A DNA stretch of 22,191 nucleotides from positions 185,578 through 207,768 of the forward strand of contig BFEA01000572.1 of the NCBI GenBank assembly GCA_003427395.1, in the 5' to 3' direction. Both the position numbers and the translations under genes were made by a program. The notes below the pieces were generated by a model. That model was not told the origin of the DNA, made no database searches, and was given only the letters and a program-made list of their open reading frames with translations. Origin of the DNA: Chara braunii. Lineage: Eukaryota > Streptophyta > Charophyceae > Charales > Characeae. How positions within the stretch are numbered: position 1 is the stretch's first letter; every line of letters begins with the position of its first letter. This document shows positions 8,346 to 18,499 of the stretch, one piece after another.

Positions 8346-9074
8346 TGAAAAAATATCAGCATTAACTTAACACATTTAAACATGGCAGAAGACCATCTAA
8401 CCAATAAACCTTAGCACCTTGCACTTCAACATGAGAGGGGAGGAGATGTGGAGTGAGGGGGTGGGGGGCCGGACCTCCCCCCCCCCTAACGTTTCTACAT
8501 GATCAGGGGTGAAAACATTATAGGAAGACATATACCGGTGGTGCGAGGGCGGAAGGGGCACTTGGGACGATCCCTCCCCCAAACTTAAACAAAAGTTTAC
8601 ACCTTTAAACATTAAATGAATTGGCAACACTCCGCATAACATATTGGACAACGAACAAACAATGTACTTGACGCAACAGTACATTGGTGATATGTGAAAG
8701 GAGCGAAGTAAGACGTAGTAAGTTTTTTTCTTACGTCTGAAAAACCATGCTCATCATGGGAATGAGGGGGTCTGGGTCCCCCTCCCCCGCACTTAAAGAT
8801 GATTTGACACCTCTAAAGATTATCTAATAATGTCTACCTAAACAAAACCGCGTGGGCAGCCATCCTAAGACAGAAAATGAGAGTCTAAGTTGTCTCTCTA
8901 CATATTTCATAGCCCATCAATACAAACTATCTCACAACTCCTCAATTTTGTGCCACCACACTTGGTGTGATCTAATAGTATGTTTAACAGTCTCCGTCGT
9001 GTTAGTCTCATGCATATGGACTTGCCGTTTAATTTGAACATCTCGTGACAAAATTGTAGTTACGTGCAAGGGGG
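8346..9074. other. Unannotated sequence with a repeated C-rich motif
   Basis: No gene is recognised. A segment with tccctcccccaaacttaaac, a gap and acacctttaaacatt (8570-8620) recurs in diverged form at 8776-8831, with a weaker third copy near 8472-8522. Confidence 0.5.
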
Positions 9075-9402
9075 GGAGTATCGTTGTACAACTGACATTT
9101 CGTTAAGACTGACATTTTTTTCTAAATTCGCAAAAGTGAACTTAGTCTAAATTTCATCGCTCATTGGGTGAGAAATGGTTATCTCACTTTGTTCATCTGA
9201 TGTACCTCAACATAAAGTACTGTTAACATACATCCGGTAATCAGATCGTCGGGAGTTGCCATGACACCCGATTATCTGATCATCCGACGTCATGGGGACA
9301 AAAAAAACACAAAAAAATATTGTTTTTTTGTACGCTCAATTTAATGAATTTAGAAAAAAATATCAGTTTTAACGAAATGTCAGTTTTACAAAGGTATCTC
9401 CT
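9075..9402. mobile_element. MITE-like element with TIRs of about 55 bp
   Basis: The left end ggagtatcgttgtac plus aactgacatttcgttaagac and tttttttctaaattc (about 9075-9130) is mirrored by the right end (about 9346-9402), whose reverse complement reads ggagatacctttgta, aaactgacatttcgttaaaa and tttttttctaaattc. The arms are about 85-90% alike. The 200-bp core has no open frame but holds its own smaller inverted repeat (aatcagatcgtcggg against cccgattatctgat). I could not identify a convincing target duplication, so the superfamily is left open. Confidence 0.75.
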
Positions 9403-9989
9403 CGATATTTTTAATCTTGTACGCTGTCTGATTTCATAAGAAATTTCTTGAGTTAGTGACTTTGTAAAAATTGATGCATTCTTTAAAAGTTGTTTAAACC
9501 GAAACTATAACTGAAAGATTTATATATTTTTTGAACATTAATCATGACGCTGATTTAATCTATAAACAATTATCATAAATTAGTGGTGCAGTCATTATCT
9601 TGACAAGCGGTCACAATTATTTTTAAATTGTCACGGGGTGTCTGAGCACTGCGATGCCAAATAATGATGGTGAGGGATGTTATGAGAGTTAGGCGCAATG
9701 CCATTATGGTCACGACATGAGCCTCATATAAAAGCACCATACACGCAATCTCATTAGTATGATGGTGATGTGGTGTGATCGGAAGCAGTTTACTATTTTT
9801 TAATAAGCAGCATTGGACAAAGGCACGCGCCTAAGAGGGCTTTCGCCTTTACAAAAAGACGGGAGCTGATGCGTTCGACACAATTTCATTTTTAACGGAT
9901 ATCCCCAACCACAAACAGTGGTCCCAAAACAACATTTTTGTCGAACGGGTCGGTCTCAAGTACGTTCAACAGTAATTTACTCTGATTGC
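9403..9989. other. Unannotated sequence
   Basis: No gene is recognised. A TATA-like catataaaag occurs near 9725, but nothing downstream supports a promoter call. Confidence 0.5.
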
Positions 9990-10046
9990 ATTTATATCGA
10001 ACCTCGGACATGTGAACAATTAATGGGTATATCAACTGAGTTGCAC
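9990..10046 (-). mobile_element. tRNA-like SINE head (proximal)
   Basis: On the minus strand, caactcagttgata (10044-10031) resembles a tRNA A-box. ggttcgatata (10003-9993) matches the B-box ggttcgann followed by two changed bases. The spacing of about 25 bases is near that of a tRNA gene. There is no acceptor stem, so it reads as a tRNA-derived SINE promoter and not a tRNA gene. Confidence 0.45.
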
Positions 10047-10131
10047 TCGAGGATAGTCTCACTAAGTCCAAAGGGTAAAAAAACAAAATAAAAAAAATCA
10101 ACCACCTCCTTCACTCCTATTGTTGTTTGCA

Positions 10132-10195
10132 GGGTTTGAGGTCAGGTTTCTTGTCCATTAACTACTAAGTGTTTTACCTACTCAACTAGGCCCTT
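10132..10195 (-). mobile_element. tRNA-like SINE head (distal)
   Basis: On the minus strand gcctagttgagtaggtaaaa (10191-10172) is a good tRNA A-box and D-arm. acctcaaaccc (10142-10132) is a plausible degenerate B-box about 28 bases later. It lies about 146 bases upstream of the other head in the same orientation, as expected for a dimeric or tandem SINE. Confidence 0.4.
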
Positions 10196-12176
10196 GGTTG
10201 GTGTGGCTTGATGCAAAAAAAATTATGAATATCTCCTCCTCGCGTCAAATCTCGTTGAAACAAGAAAAAACTCGTATTGTGGTCATATCGACGTGCACCA
10301 ACGGATCAAGGGGTCTGTCAGCCTTCGTTTTTACACTGGGGTGCCTTTCAAAGGCTGCGCCTTTCGTGCATTATGAGAATATAGCCTTTTATCGAGGCAG
10401 TAAGGGTTTAAATCTTTGTTTTTACCTATAGACGATTTTGTTAATTCGACCCGACCAAATAAAAAAACAAAAAAATAAAAAAATAAAGTCAAGAATGAAT
10501 TGCATATAATGAGCAATCCACTCCTCAGGAATGTGTTTGCGTGAACTCAAGTAGTTGCCTCGTCTTACATAAGCAAAGCCCGTTTTGATCACGCGCATGC
10601 TCAGTCTTTTTGTCGAAGTATTTCCGCTTAAATCCTCCAACAAAGGTTGGTCCAGTAAGCATGTATTTTTTGCTAAAATATGCGGACTTAGTCTCGGCAC
10701 AACGACCAAAGCTAAATTGAGCGAAACGTCACGACGGCGCGTTATGGCGGTGGGCAGTCAAAATGCCCATACGCACACGCCCCACATGCACGACAAGCCT
10801 AAACAATTGAAGTCATCTCGTTCGTGTGTTATCGCGCGGGCTCACGGATTCGCTCATCGACCTTGGTGGTGGACGACTATCCGACTACCTACCACACGAC
10901 GTAATAATGGGCGTTGGCACTAACACATACTTTATTCTCTCTCAATCTTTGTCATGGCTAAGGTTGTCGAGGCATGCGTTATAACGAGAGGTAACGTGTC
11001 CATTAGTCCTCCCGTAGTTACGACCCCACCCTCTATGATCTGTAAAAAACACAACAAATACCATTGTAAAGGTGCTTGCTACGACAACATTATGAGGCAC
11101 GCCGCTTGGTGGACTCAGCTTACCGAGTAGCGCAAAATCGAGCGTCATCAGTCGATCTCCCTTCAACTAAGCAATTCTTTCGAAACTTATTTTTCTTAAT
11201 ATAACTACAAGTTATATTAAGCAATCACTACTACAATTGTGTTTTTATCGAATATAAATTTCACTGTGCAACGATTTTTATCGAGTCTAGTTCCTATTTT
11301 GTTTTATTTTCATATTTTTCTTATTCTTATTATTATTTTTAATCATAAAATTAACTAATTTTTTGATACTTTTATGAAATTAATTTTCATTACTGCAACT
11401 GCATTCGAAAATAATGAGGACTAAAAAAAATCATAAACTACCCTCTACAGACGTAATGCACTTTGCGAAGTACTTGCGTGAATATGTTATCGACGAGGGT
11501 ATCAAAGCAACATGGTCAGATTCATGAAAGAAAACAATTTGATGGTACATAGTTGGATGCATGGATGCATTATTGGAAACATTAGTATGAGTATGCACTC
11601 CGTGAGCGAATGTCCGTTGTTCGTGAAATGCATCCTGCCGAAATGAAAGAAAAAACAACATTATATGAACATTGCCAAAGTAGTGGACAAATACGTTTTG
11701 CGAAGTACTGTTGTAAGTGTGACCTTATGAAACACATTTTTCTCATTATAGTGTCTTCATTTTTTTTAATTTTTATTTTATAAACAGGCTCAATAAATAA
11801 GGTCACGTACATTCACTCAATGCCAGTTTTGAGCTCAAATGTATAAATATGTCGAAAAGGTCAGATACACTAATGATGAGGATTGCAACTTCTAAGAAAA
11901 TTTATAATCCAATGATCCTTGACTTCTATTTTTGAATGTATAATGCCACATTAAAAATTCGATACATTTTGTAAATTGTTAGCACGAAAATGCCTTGAAA
12001 CATTCGTTTTCTTTTTCATTTGTATCTCACTGCTTTCAGTGTCTGTGGATTTTTTCCTACGTGCATGACATAAACCAACAAGACAACTTGCGGTTCATTT
12101 ACTAGTACTTATTTTTCTTTGGCCGACTAACTTTCTCCCTGTCGCACTACCGGGTCTTTCTTCACTCGAACGTTGT
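10196..12176. other. Unannotated sequence, possible decayed coding relics
   Basis: I see no gene I can name. Two short frames have a more protein-like composition than their surroundings: minus strand 10709-10422 (95 codons) and plus strand 11589-11780, which reads YEYALRERMSVVREMHPAEM and then a Cys-containing tail before a hydrophobic run and stop. Neither has a recognisable domain, and both are bounded by stops or AT-rich sequence. They could be exons, relics or chance. Confidence 0.3.
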
Positions 12177-12230
12177 TGCGCATAAACGTCAAAGGCCCAC
12201 GACTGCGCATAAACGTCAAAGGCCCACGAC
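12177..12230. repeat. Perfect 27-bp tandem duplication
   Basis: Two identical 27-bp copies (12177-12203, 12204-12230) of tgcgcataaacgtcaaaggc plus ccacgac. The length is a multiple of three, so a short open frame passes through both, giving LRINVKGPR twice. That frame (12173-12388, 71 codons) has no recognised domain. Confidence 0.9.
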
Positions 12231-13720
12231 TTGAAACCAAATTCAAGTGGTTGTTATCTCGTTGCAAAGTTATTGTCAGGGGTACTTCCAAACCCTTTCC
12301 AGTAAGTTATTATGATAGAGCCCAAAAGCCGTGTTGCACCATTTGCCATCCACTAAGTTTTCAACCCATCGGAGGGGGACGGCGATGACGGCGCTTGATT
12401 AAGCGGTCTAACGCAAAAGTCCAAAGTTATATTTGACAACGGCACGGCCGTTTGCTCGAGGCTAAGCAACCCTACACAACTATCTTTGGCGACCCATGAC
12501 GGATGTTTTCATTCGCGTGTATGAGAGGGGATTGACCAGTATGGCGGGTTGAGTTTTCTGCTTAGCTGGGGTTGAGAGCGGGTGTTGAGTGTCGCAGTGC
12601 AGCAAGGTTTTTCTTCACCACCCTTTAGATGCTACATGGAGTTATGACCAAGTTATTTTTTGTGCATGTGGCCTGAAATGCGAAGATCGTACATGAAATA
12701 TATAATATTATTCCATTGTCTATAACTTAGCTTTTTCAGCATAAGTGTTTTTTCAAGTTGCGGTGTAGCATATTTTATTGCCGTTGTATGAGGTCGGTTC
12801 TGTGTGGCATATCGTATGTGATGTTATCTCTGATTTTTGCCTTCTTTGTGACGTGTTGATTACGCGTACAATCTATCACAACCGGGTGTGGCAGTAAGTA
12901 TCTGCTCACAATTAATGGTTTCTTGTTGGTCTGTTGTAAGTTCTTCGTTTGTCATTAGTTGTAACGTGATGCAAGCGAGTCGCCTTTTTTTTTTTTTTTT
13001 TTTTTTTTTTCCCTTCTTCGGAAAACCACAATGTGAAGTCATGCAACTTGCTCCGTCCTTTGACATAAAGGCGGTCTGTGTAACTATTATGAAACAGATG
13101 TTGTATGCAACTTCAAACCGATGAAAGACGTGAATGAAACTTTTGTTTCATATGTTATTGTGAACTTTGTTTTTTAATGGGGATAACAGGCTTTAGCGAG
13201 TTTTGTTTTACAATGATTTCTTTACTAACATATGTATTGTGGAGGCTTGATACTTTATAGTTTTTTTTTTTTTTTTGGTTTTAAACTTACGTAGGTAGTG
13301 AATATTTCCCTCAATGTATTACGAGAAGTTGGGTCAGTTATGTTGATCGTTGTTTTTATGTGTATTTTCGAAAAAAAAAATGGTATGTTTCCTTCGGTGC
13401 ATCACGAAAAGTTGGGTTAGTTTTTTTGGAATTTAAGGTTTTGAGGTCATCTTTTTGGAGAGTTATTTTGATGTGCAATTTTGGGGAAAAAAAAGTGTTA
13501 CACATGTGGTTAACCAGGGGTGTTATTTTGCACCGAAACTGTCACATTATGCTGATTTTTTATTTTTTTTCTTTTCTTTTCTTTTTGTACGACATATATG
13601 TGATTTAGGGTACGTGATGTGACCGGCGAAACGACAAATATTTGGCCCCCCGTTAACCCTCTCTCTAAAATACAAGTAGTGAGTTTTATTTGCGGTGATT
13701 TAGAATTCCCTTGGGAAATA
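12231..13720. other. Unannotated sequence with long T-runs
   Basis: No gene is recognised. It contains a T26 run (12985-13010), a T17 run near 13260 and an A-run at 13370. Short open frames on both strands are not supported. Confidence 0.5.
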
Positions 13721-14112
13721 GTTCGTGACTGTGTGGTCAACTATAGGGCATAATTTTGTTGAATTTTGGGGAGCGATGTGAAGGAGGAATTGTTTTTTTG
13801 TACATGCTTGGCGCGGGGAGCAGCGTCTGAGGCCAGGTGACCTCTCGATTTTTGTTTGTTTAAAGTTGTACACGTTCAGGCTAAGGTAAATCGGCAGTTC
13901 AACTCAAGAGCGCAGTTCGTGATTGTGTGGTCAACTATAGGGCAACTCCAGAATTTTGTTGAATTTTGGGGAGCGATGTGAAGGAGGAATTGGTTTTTTG
14001 CACAGGCTTGGCCCGGGGAGCAGCATCCGAGGCCAGGTGACCTCTCGATTTTTGTTTGTTTCAAGTTGTACACGTTCAAGCTAGGTCAATCGGCAGTTCA
14101 ACTCAAGAGCGC
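13721..14112. repeat. Tandem duplication, two copies of about 194 bp
   Basis: gttcgtgactgtgtggtcaa (13721) recurs as gttcgtgattgtgtggtcaa (13915). The similarity continues through gagcgatgtgaaggaggaat, ccaggtgacctctcgatttt and gttcaactcaagagcgc to 14112. Copies are about 90% identical; the second has a small insertion (actccag). There is no open frame across it. Confidence 0.92.
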
Positions 14113-14140
14113 CGGTAGCAGCCCACCTGACTGCAGAAAT

Positions 14141-14494
14141 AGTGGTCGAGGGTAACTCGAACTGTGAGACCTTTACGACACCGAAGCGCCCAGGCGTCAT
14201 CTTTGGTCCCCTGAGGTGTTGTGAACAACCGATACACCCTCATCATGAACCGCCTAACCGCAACGGGTACAATTTATTGGGCCATTCCACCCAAGGGTGC
14301 CTAACCCTAATGCGGGAATGCATTGTAGCCCACTGTTAGGCCGCACACAGCAAGTGCAGATCCAGTCCCTACAGATGCCGCAGAGAGGCGCCAACTACAA
14401 CCTGGTCCTAGCACTAGACAGTGAGCTCAATAATCCCTTCAGCCGAGCACCATCCATCTTAGGTCGTACAGGGAACCAGCAGCCTGGGCCCTAA
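14141..14494 (+). pseudogene. Possible decayed retrotransposon gag zinc-knuckle remnant
   Basis: The plus frame 14142-14339 contains RNGYNLLGHSTQGC. Its spacing fits a CCHC zinc knuckle (C-x2-C-x4-H-x4-C) with His and the last Cys present; the first two Cys are replaced by Arg and Tyr, each reachable by one transition. A second frame takes over at 14297 and reads on as a Gln/Pro-rich tail to the stop at 14494, as if a frameshift separates them. This is a single-motif argument; chance is not excluded. No protease, reverse transcriptase or LTR is seen. Confidence 0.25.
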
Positions 14495-14689
14495 GCATCC
14501 ACTCGGGCAGCAACACTCGAGCCTGGTACCTGGATCTCCGCAGGGCGGCTATACGTGGAGGTCTGTAAGCCTGGGCTGCAGCATAAACCACAGGTGCCCC
14601 ACCCAGCAAGGCTCATTTCCAGTGTGATGTACTGGATGCTGAGATTGTTGATATTGTGCGCAGAAAATTGGGGTGTTGGCACACTTCAT

Positions 14690-14843
14690 TGTGACCCAGG
14701 TGGTTTGGGCTCCTGTGTGATTATACCACAGGTTGCGGGTTCGAGGCCTCTAGAATGCTTGAACCATTTTTTGTCACTTGATTGATGTAAGCCTTGGGCT
14801 CTGGGCCCGTTCGAAATAGAATTTCCAAGGCCCAAAAAAAAAA
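14690..14843 (+). mobile_element. Candidate tRNA-derived SINE
   Basis: An exact B-box ggttcgaggcc lies at 14738-14748. It is preceded by an A-box-like tggtttgggctc (14701-14712) and an anticodon-arm-like stem (cctgtg against cacagg). A unique region of about 85 bp follows, ending in a 10-base A-run (14834-14843). Head, body and A-tail in this order and size fit a short SINE. The lack of an acceptor stem argues against a tRNA gene. Confidence 0.5.
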
Positions 14844-15492
14844 GATTTCGGATCCATCTGTGTTCGGATTTCATGTCGAGATGCATCCAAAATGCTGGCC
14901 GATGGCGAGTTGTGCAACAAAGGTAATCGCACCGTTGGCTGGCTCTTGCCCGTTCTTGGGTAGAAGGGCTATGATTTGCTACCCCTTTAGGGATGGATTT
15001 CTCGCTTTCAAACCAGGAAAAGCCAGTAGGGTACCTGACCGTTATGCTGGGCAATTCATGTCTCAGGGTATTGTGTTCTGACCCCCCTTCAGAATCTTCG
15101 TTCCCACCCCCCCAAGTCCACCCCGGTTGAGAACCTCTCAGAACCTTCCCCGTCAGTTCCCCGTTCTAGGGTAGATTAGACCGCCTAGAGGGGCTATTAC
15201 TGCTACCCCTCCTTCCGTCCCATTGTTGTTTCTCAAGGGTGTGCGCAGAGATCTGGCGGCTGGGAAAGCCGAGGGCTACCGAGAACCACGGAGGAGTCCA
15301 CACCCTTGACCTTGACGCATCGTGGCGGCGCTGTATTCTCCTCCTCTCCAGCGATTCGGGCGCCATCGCTAGCGCGTCGGACAGCCATTGGTTGGCCGTT
15401 TCCCGCGCTCGGCCGCCATAGCCAGCGAGTCAAACAGTTCCCGCCATCTCTTATATTTGCTCGAAACGCACTTTGCTAGAGCAGAGTACTGC
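14844..15492. other. Unannotated sequence
   Basis: No gene is recognised. Several open frames of 60-120 codons overlap on both strands without any domain signal. Two similar C-rich stretches with gctacccctt occur near 14980 and 15200. Confidence 0.5.
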
Positions 15493-15800
15493 ATCTGTCG
15501 GCAATTCCTGAGGTCAAATTTCTTTCGCTTCTTCCCGCCTGTTCCCGCCAATTGTCTAGCAGTCCTGGATCTGTCGGCAATTCCTAAGGTCACATTTTTT
15601 TCACCTGTTCCCGCCTGTTCCCGCCAATTGTCCCCGCCATCTGTCGGCAATTCCTAAGGTCACATCACATTTCTTTCGCTTGTTCCCGCCTGTTCCCGCC
15701 AATTGTCTAGCAGTCCTGCATCTGTCGGCAATCCCTAAGGTCACGAAATTTTTCGCTTGTTCCCGCCTGTTCCCGCCTGTTCCCGGCAATTCTCTGGCGG
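15493..15800. repeat. Tandem array, four copies of about 76 bp with a nested 10-bp repeat
   Basis: Units begin atctgtcggcaattcctaag at 15493, 15569, 15639 and 15720. Each ends in two or three copies of tgttcccgcc followed by aattgtct. Differences are mainly indels. Open frames on both strands read through it but are repeat artefacts. Confidence 0.92.
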
Positions 15801-15919
15801 GAAAACGTTTCATCCCCGTCCTACTTATAGGGCCTAGCAGGCTAGCAGTCTGGCGCGGTAACCGTTGGGGGGGCGGGGATCCTCTAGCCTCTGATATCGG
15901 TAGCAGTGCGCTGTTTGGG

Positions 15920-15949
15920 TTCTTCTTCTTCTTCTTCTTCTTCTTCTTC
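15920..15949. repeat. (TTC)n microsatellite
   Basis: About ten TTC units. Confidence 0.95.
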
Positions 15950-16067
15950 CGTCTCTCTTCTGGGTCTGAGAGGACGGCTGTGGTAGACTCGGAGGACATC
16001 GGAAAGCCTCTCGCTTCCGTGATCTATTGCTTCGATCTCCCCTTCCGGAATTCCGTTTGCTGACGTG

Positions 16068-16099
16068 CCGTTCCGTTCCGTTCCGTTCCGTTCCGTTTC
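16068..16099. repeat. (CCGTT)n microsatellite
   Basis: Six to seven perfect ccgtt units with degenerate flanks (ccgtttcgttt). Confidence 0.93.
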
Positions 16100-16139
16100 G
16101 TTTGGCTGATTAGCCATAAGTAATCCAGGTACGTCATCT

Positions 16140-17140
16140 CTGCTCCTCTTGCTTTCTTCTCAATCCAGCTCGGCCTTGTCGGCCGTCTTTAGTGTGCTTG
16201 CATCGTTCTTCGACATCTAGAGTTCTGCTCCTCTTGCCCTTCCCTCTGTTGTCGTCTTTCTTTTCCTACTGTACTTCGGCCTTCCCTCCTCCCCCTCCTC
16301 CTCCTCCCCCTCCCCTCCTCCTTCCTCCCACTTCTTCTTCTTCCTCTTCTTCGTGTCCTGACATTGTTGTTAGACATTTACATTTGTGAAGTTGCCCTTC
16401 CTCTCTTGTCGTCCCTCTTCCCCTACTACTCTACCTTATCCTCCCTGTCCTCCGCCTCTTCGCTCTCCTCCCTCTCCTCCCTCTCCTCCCTCTCCTCCCC
16501 TCTCCTCCCTCTCCTTCTCTTAACTCCTGTCTCCTCCTCCTCCCCTTCTCTTCCCTCCTCCCCCCCTGCATGTCATCCTCGTCATCTTTATCTTCTCCTT
16601 CGCTGTCGGTCGCGTCCATATCTGCGTGGTCGACTTCATTGTCATCCTTTCTCTTGCTATGTGTTCACCCTTTCTCCATCCTCGCTCTCCTTCTCTTTCT
16701 TTTCCGTCGTTCCTTCCTTCTTCCTGTGCGCGTTTTCGTCCTCCCCTTTGCCTGTAATTAGCGTTTTGATTCCTCCTTCTCTCTCTCTCACTTCGTCTCC
16801 TAGGTCACCCTTTATCGCTTCGTGTTTTGTACTTCTTTTATAAAAATCGCTTCGTGTTTTCTACACTCCTCTGTACTTGGCTTTGCTGCTCCTTGTCTTC
16901 ACTTCACTTCGCTTCGTCCTCATTCTTCAGTTCCCCTCTTCTCTTTCTGCTCTTCTCCTCTACTTGTGTTGCCCTTTGTTATCCTCTGACGCTGTGGTCA
17001 TTTCCTTCGTTTTTTTTTTTTGCAGCTCTTCTTACTCTTTCTTCTGTCTCGCTATCTCCCTCCTCCCCCTCCTCGTCCTCTTCTGTTTCTTCTTCTGTCT
17101 CGCTGTCTCCCTTCTCCCCCTCTTCCTTGTTTTGCTTACT
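16140..17140. repeat. C+T-rich strand-asymmetric tract I
   Basis: About 1 kb in which the plus strand is overwhelmingly C and T, including a 9-bp repeat ctctcctcc (about 16457-16510). Open frames of 144 and 159 codons on the plus strand arise because every stop codon needs purines; their products are only Ser, Leu, Pro, Phe and Cys-rich. It is not called as coding. Confidence 0.85.
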
Positions 17141-17408
17141 CCGTTTAGTTACCTGTAGTGCTCAGTGCTCTCTATTTATGCCCATCTCCGCACGCAGCTT
17201 TGTAATCATCATATCGCCGCGATTGATATGTTTTTTTTCTTCTTATGTTGGTTTCCTATAGAAACAGGGACCTGGGCCTAAGGTTCGTATGGATATGTCT
17301 TGTGTTCCTTTCTTCCTTTTCCCCCCTCGTTTCTACTATCTCGGTATTCGGTCTTCTCATTGCCGATGTCTTTTGTGAAGGTTGTTTGGTGGCTTTTGCA
17401 GACGCTAC
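17141..17408. other. Unannotated sequence between pyrimidine tract and foldback
   Basis: A balanced-composition stretch. No gene is recognised. Confidence 0.5.
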
Positions 17409-17511
17409 CGTCTTACGTCGAATAGAATGTACGATCAGTGTATCAGTACTTGGGGCAAATTTCGGTCTAGATACAGCGATAATGACATACGTTCTATTCG
17501 GGGGAAGAGGG
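17409..17511. repeat. Foldback element, copy 1 (about 103 bp)
   Basis: The left arm cgtcttacgtcgaatagaat plus gtacgatca is the approximate inverse of the right arm atacagcgataatgacatac plus gttctattcgggggaagag, around a short ggggcaaatttc centre. The arrangement matches 20057-20155. Confidence 0.78.
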
Positions 17512-17579
17512 AAACGTCATCGTAGGAGCGGATTTCTGATATCTATCTCTTCTGATAGCGTAACAGGATAGGGTAATGC

Positions 17580-17775
17580 CGTCGTGGGAGCGCCTTTCTG
17601 TCTCTCCTTCCTTCTCCCCTTCCTCCCCTTCCTCCTCCCCTACTCTACTCTCCCATTCTCTTCCTCTTCCTCCTCGAACTCTCCTCCTCTCGTTGTGGCT
17701 GTTTCTCTCCTTCGTCTCTACCCCCCTTTCTCCCTCTCTCCCTCCCCCTCCCCCTCTCCCTCTCACCTCTTACAG
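17580..17775. repeat. C+T-rich tract II
   Basis: Almost pure pyrimidine on the plus strand, with cctcccc and ctctccc motifs. No coding support. Confidence 0.85.
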
Positions 17776-17811
17776 CCGCATTTGAGGCAATTTTCCCTCT
17801 AGATGCAGCGA

Positions 17812-17920
17812 TAATGGCCGGGCGTTCTATTCAGGTGAAGACGGCAGGGGCCCAACGATGCCTGTTTACCTACCCTTCGCCCCCTGCCGTCTTCACCCAA
17901 ATAGAACGCGTCAGGTCATT
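17812..17920. repeat. Inverted pair of foldback arms in outward orientation
   Basis: gcgttctattcaggtgaaga plus cggcagggg (about 17822-17850) is the inverse of gccccctgccgtcttcaccc plus aaatagaacgcg (17879-17910), separated by about 28 bases. The pair is formed by the right arm of a 5'-truncated copy facing the left arm of the next copy; the shared ccctgcc extension may be unique to this pair. Confidence 0.8.
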
Positions 17921-17987
17921 GCAGCTGTATTTATCAGTCCAGATGCATCAACGTTATGACCGGGCGTTCTATTCGGGTGAAGAAGGC
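17886..17987. repeat. Foldback element, copy 2 (about 102 bp)
   Basis: Left arm gccgtcttcacccaaataga plus acgcgtcaggtcatt; centre ttatcagtcc; right arm cgttatgaccgggcgttcta plus ttcgggtgaagaaggc. It is the same element as at 17409 and 20057. Confidence 0.82.
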
Positions 17988-18031
17988 AGAGAAGTCGAGC
18001 GTCTTATCATCCTTCCGCCGGACTTTCCTAT

Positions 18032-18199
18032 GGGCGTCGCCGCACGGGACACGAAGCGATAAACGAAACGAGTGCATCTTCCTGCAGGGAATGGCCAGTT
18101 TCATCGGATTGCTATAAACAGTAGCCAGTGTATTTTGCCCCCCTTCGTGGGCAGATGCACTCGTTTCGTTTTCGTTTCGTGTGCCGTGCGGCGAGACCC
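18032..18199. repeat. Large foldback, arms of about 46 bp
   Basis: gggcgtcgccgcacgggaca plus cgaagcgataaacgaaacga plus gtgcatc (18032-18078) is the near-perfect inverse of gatgcactcgtttcgttttc plus gtttcgtgtgccgtgcggcg plus agaccc (18154-18199), enclosing about 75 bp. About 90% of arm positions pair. It differs in sequence from the cgttctattt family. Confidence 0.88.
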
Positions 18200-18216
18200 T
18201 ATGTGTGCTTTTTTTA

Positions 18217-18237
18217 GGGGGGGGGGGGGGGGGGGGG
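18217..18237. repeat. Poly(G) run of 21
   Basis: Follows a T-run directly after the large foldback. Length is likely to be uncertain in any assembly. Confidence 0.95.
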
Positions 18238-18499
18238 TTGAATATGGCCTCTTTTCTTTCTTTCAACGGAGTCGAGTGGAGTGGAGAAAGGTATTGACGA
18301 GGGAGGAGGAATTGGGAGAGTAGGTTTACGATGCCTCTAGTCGCGTTTGTGTAATCACTAGTGTGACCAATACGTTCTCTCTCTATCGGAGAGTAGGAGC
18401 TCCTCTTTCCCTGACGCCTAGGCCTCTCTTCCTCCCTTCCCAACCCTCCCCCATTCATCCAAAACGACCTGCCTTACGCCCCCATGAGCAGGCGTATGC

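Larger units (their letters stand above)
15801..16139. other. Unannotated sequence between arrays
   Basis: Apart from the two microsatellites listed separately, no gene or regulatory element can be supported here. Confidence 0.5.

Noticed and set aside
9720-9740. Promoter with TATA box catataaaag
   Set aside because: No transcript start, gene or supporting elements downstream; AT-rich sequence gives such motifs by chance.
14690-14760. Functional tRNA gene
   Set aside because: An exact B-box is present, but no acceptor stem pairs and the anticodon loop is the wrong size.
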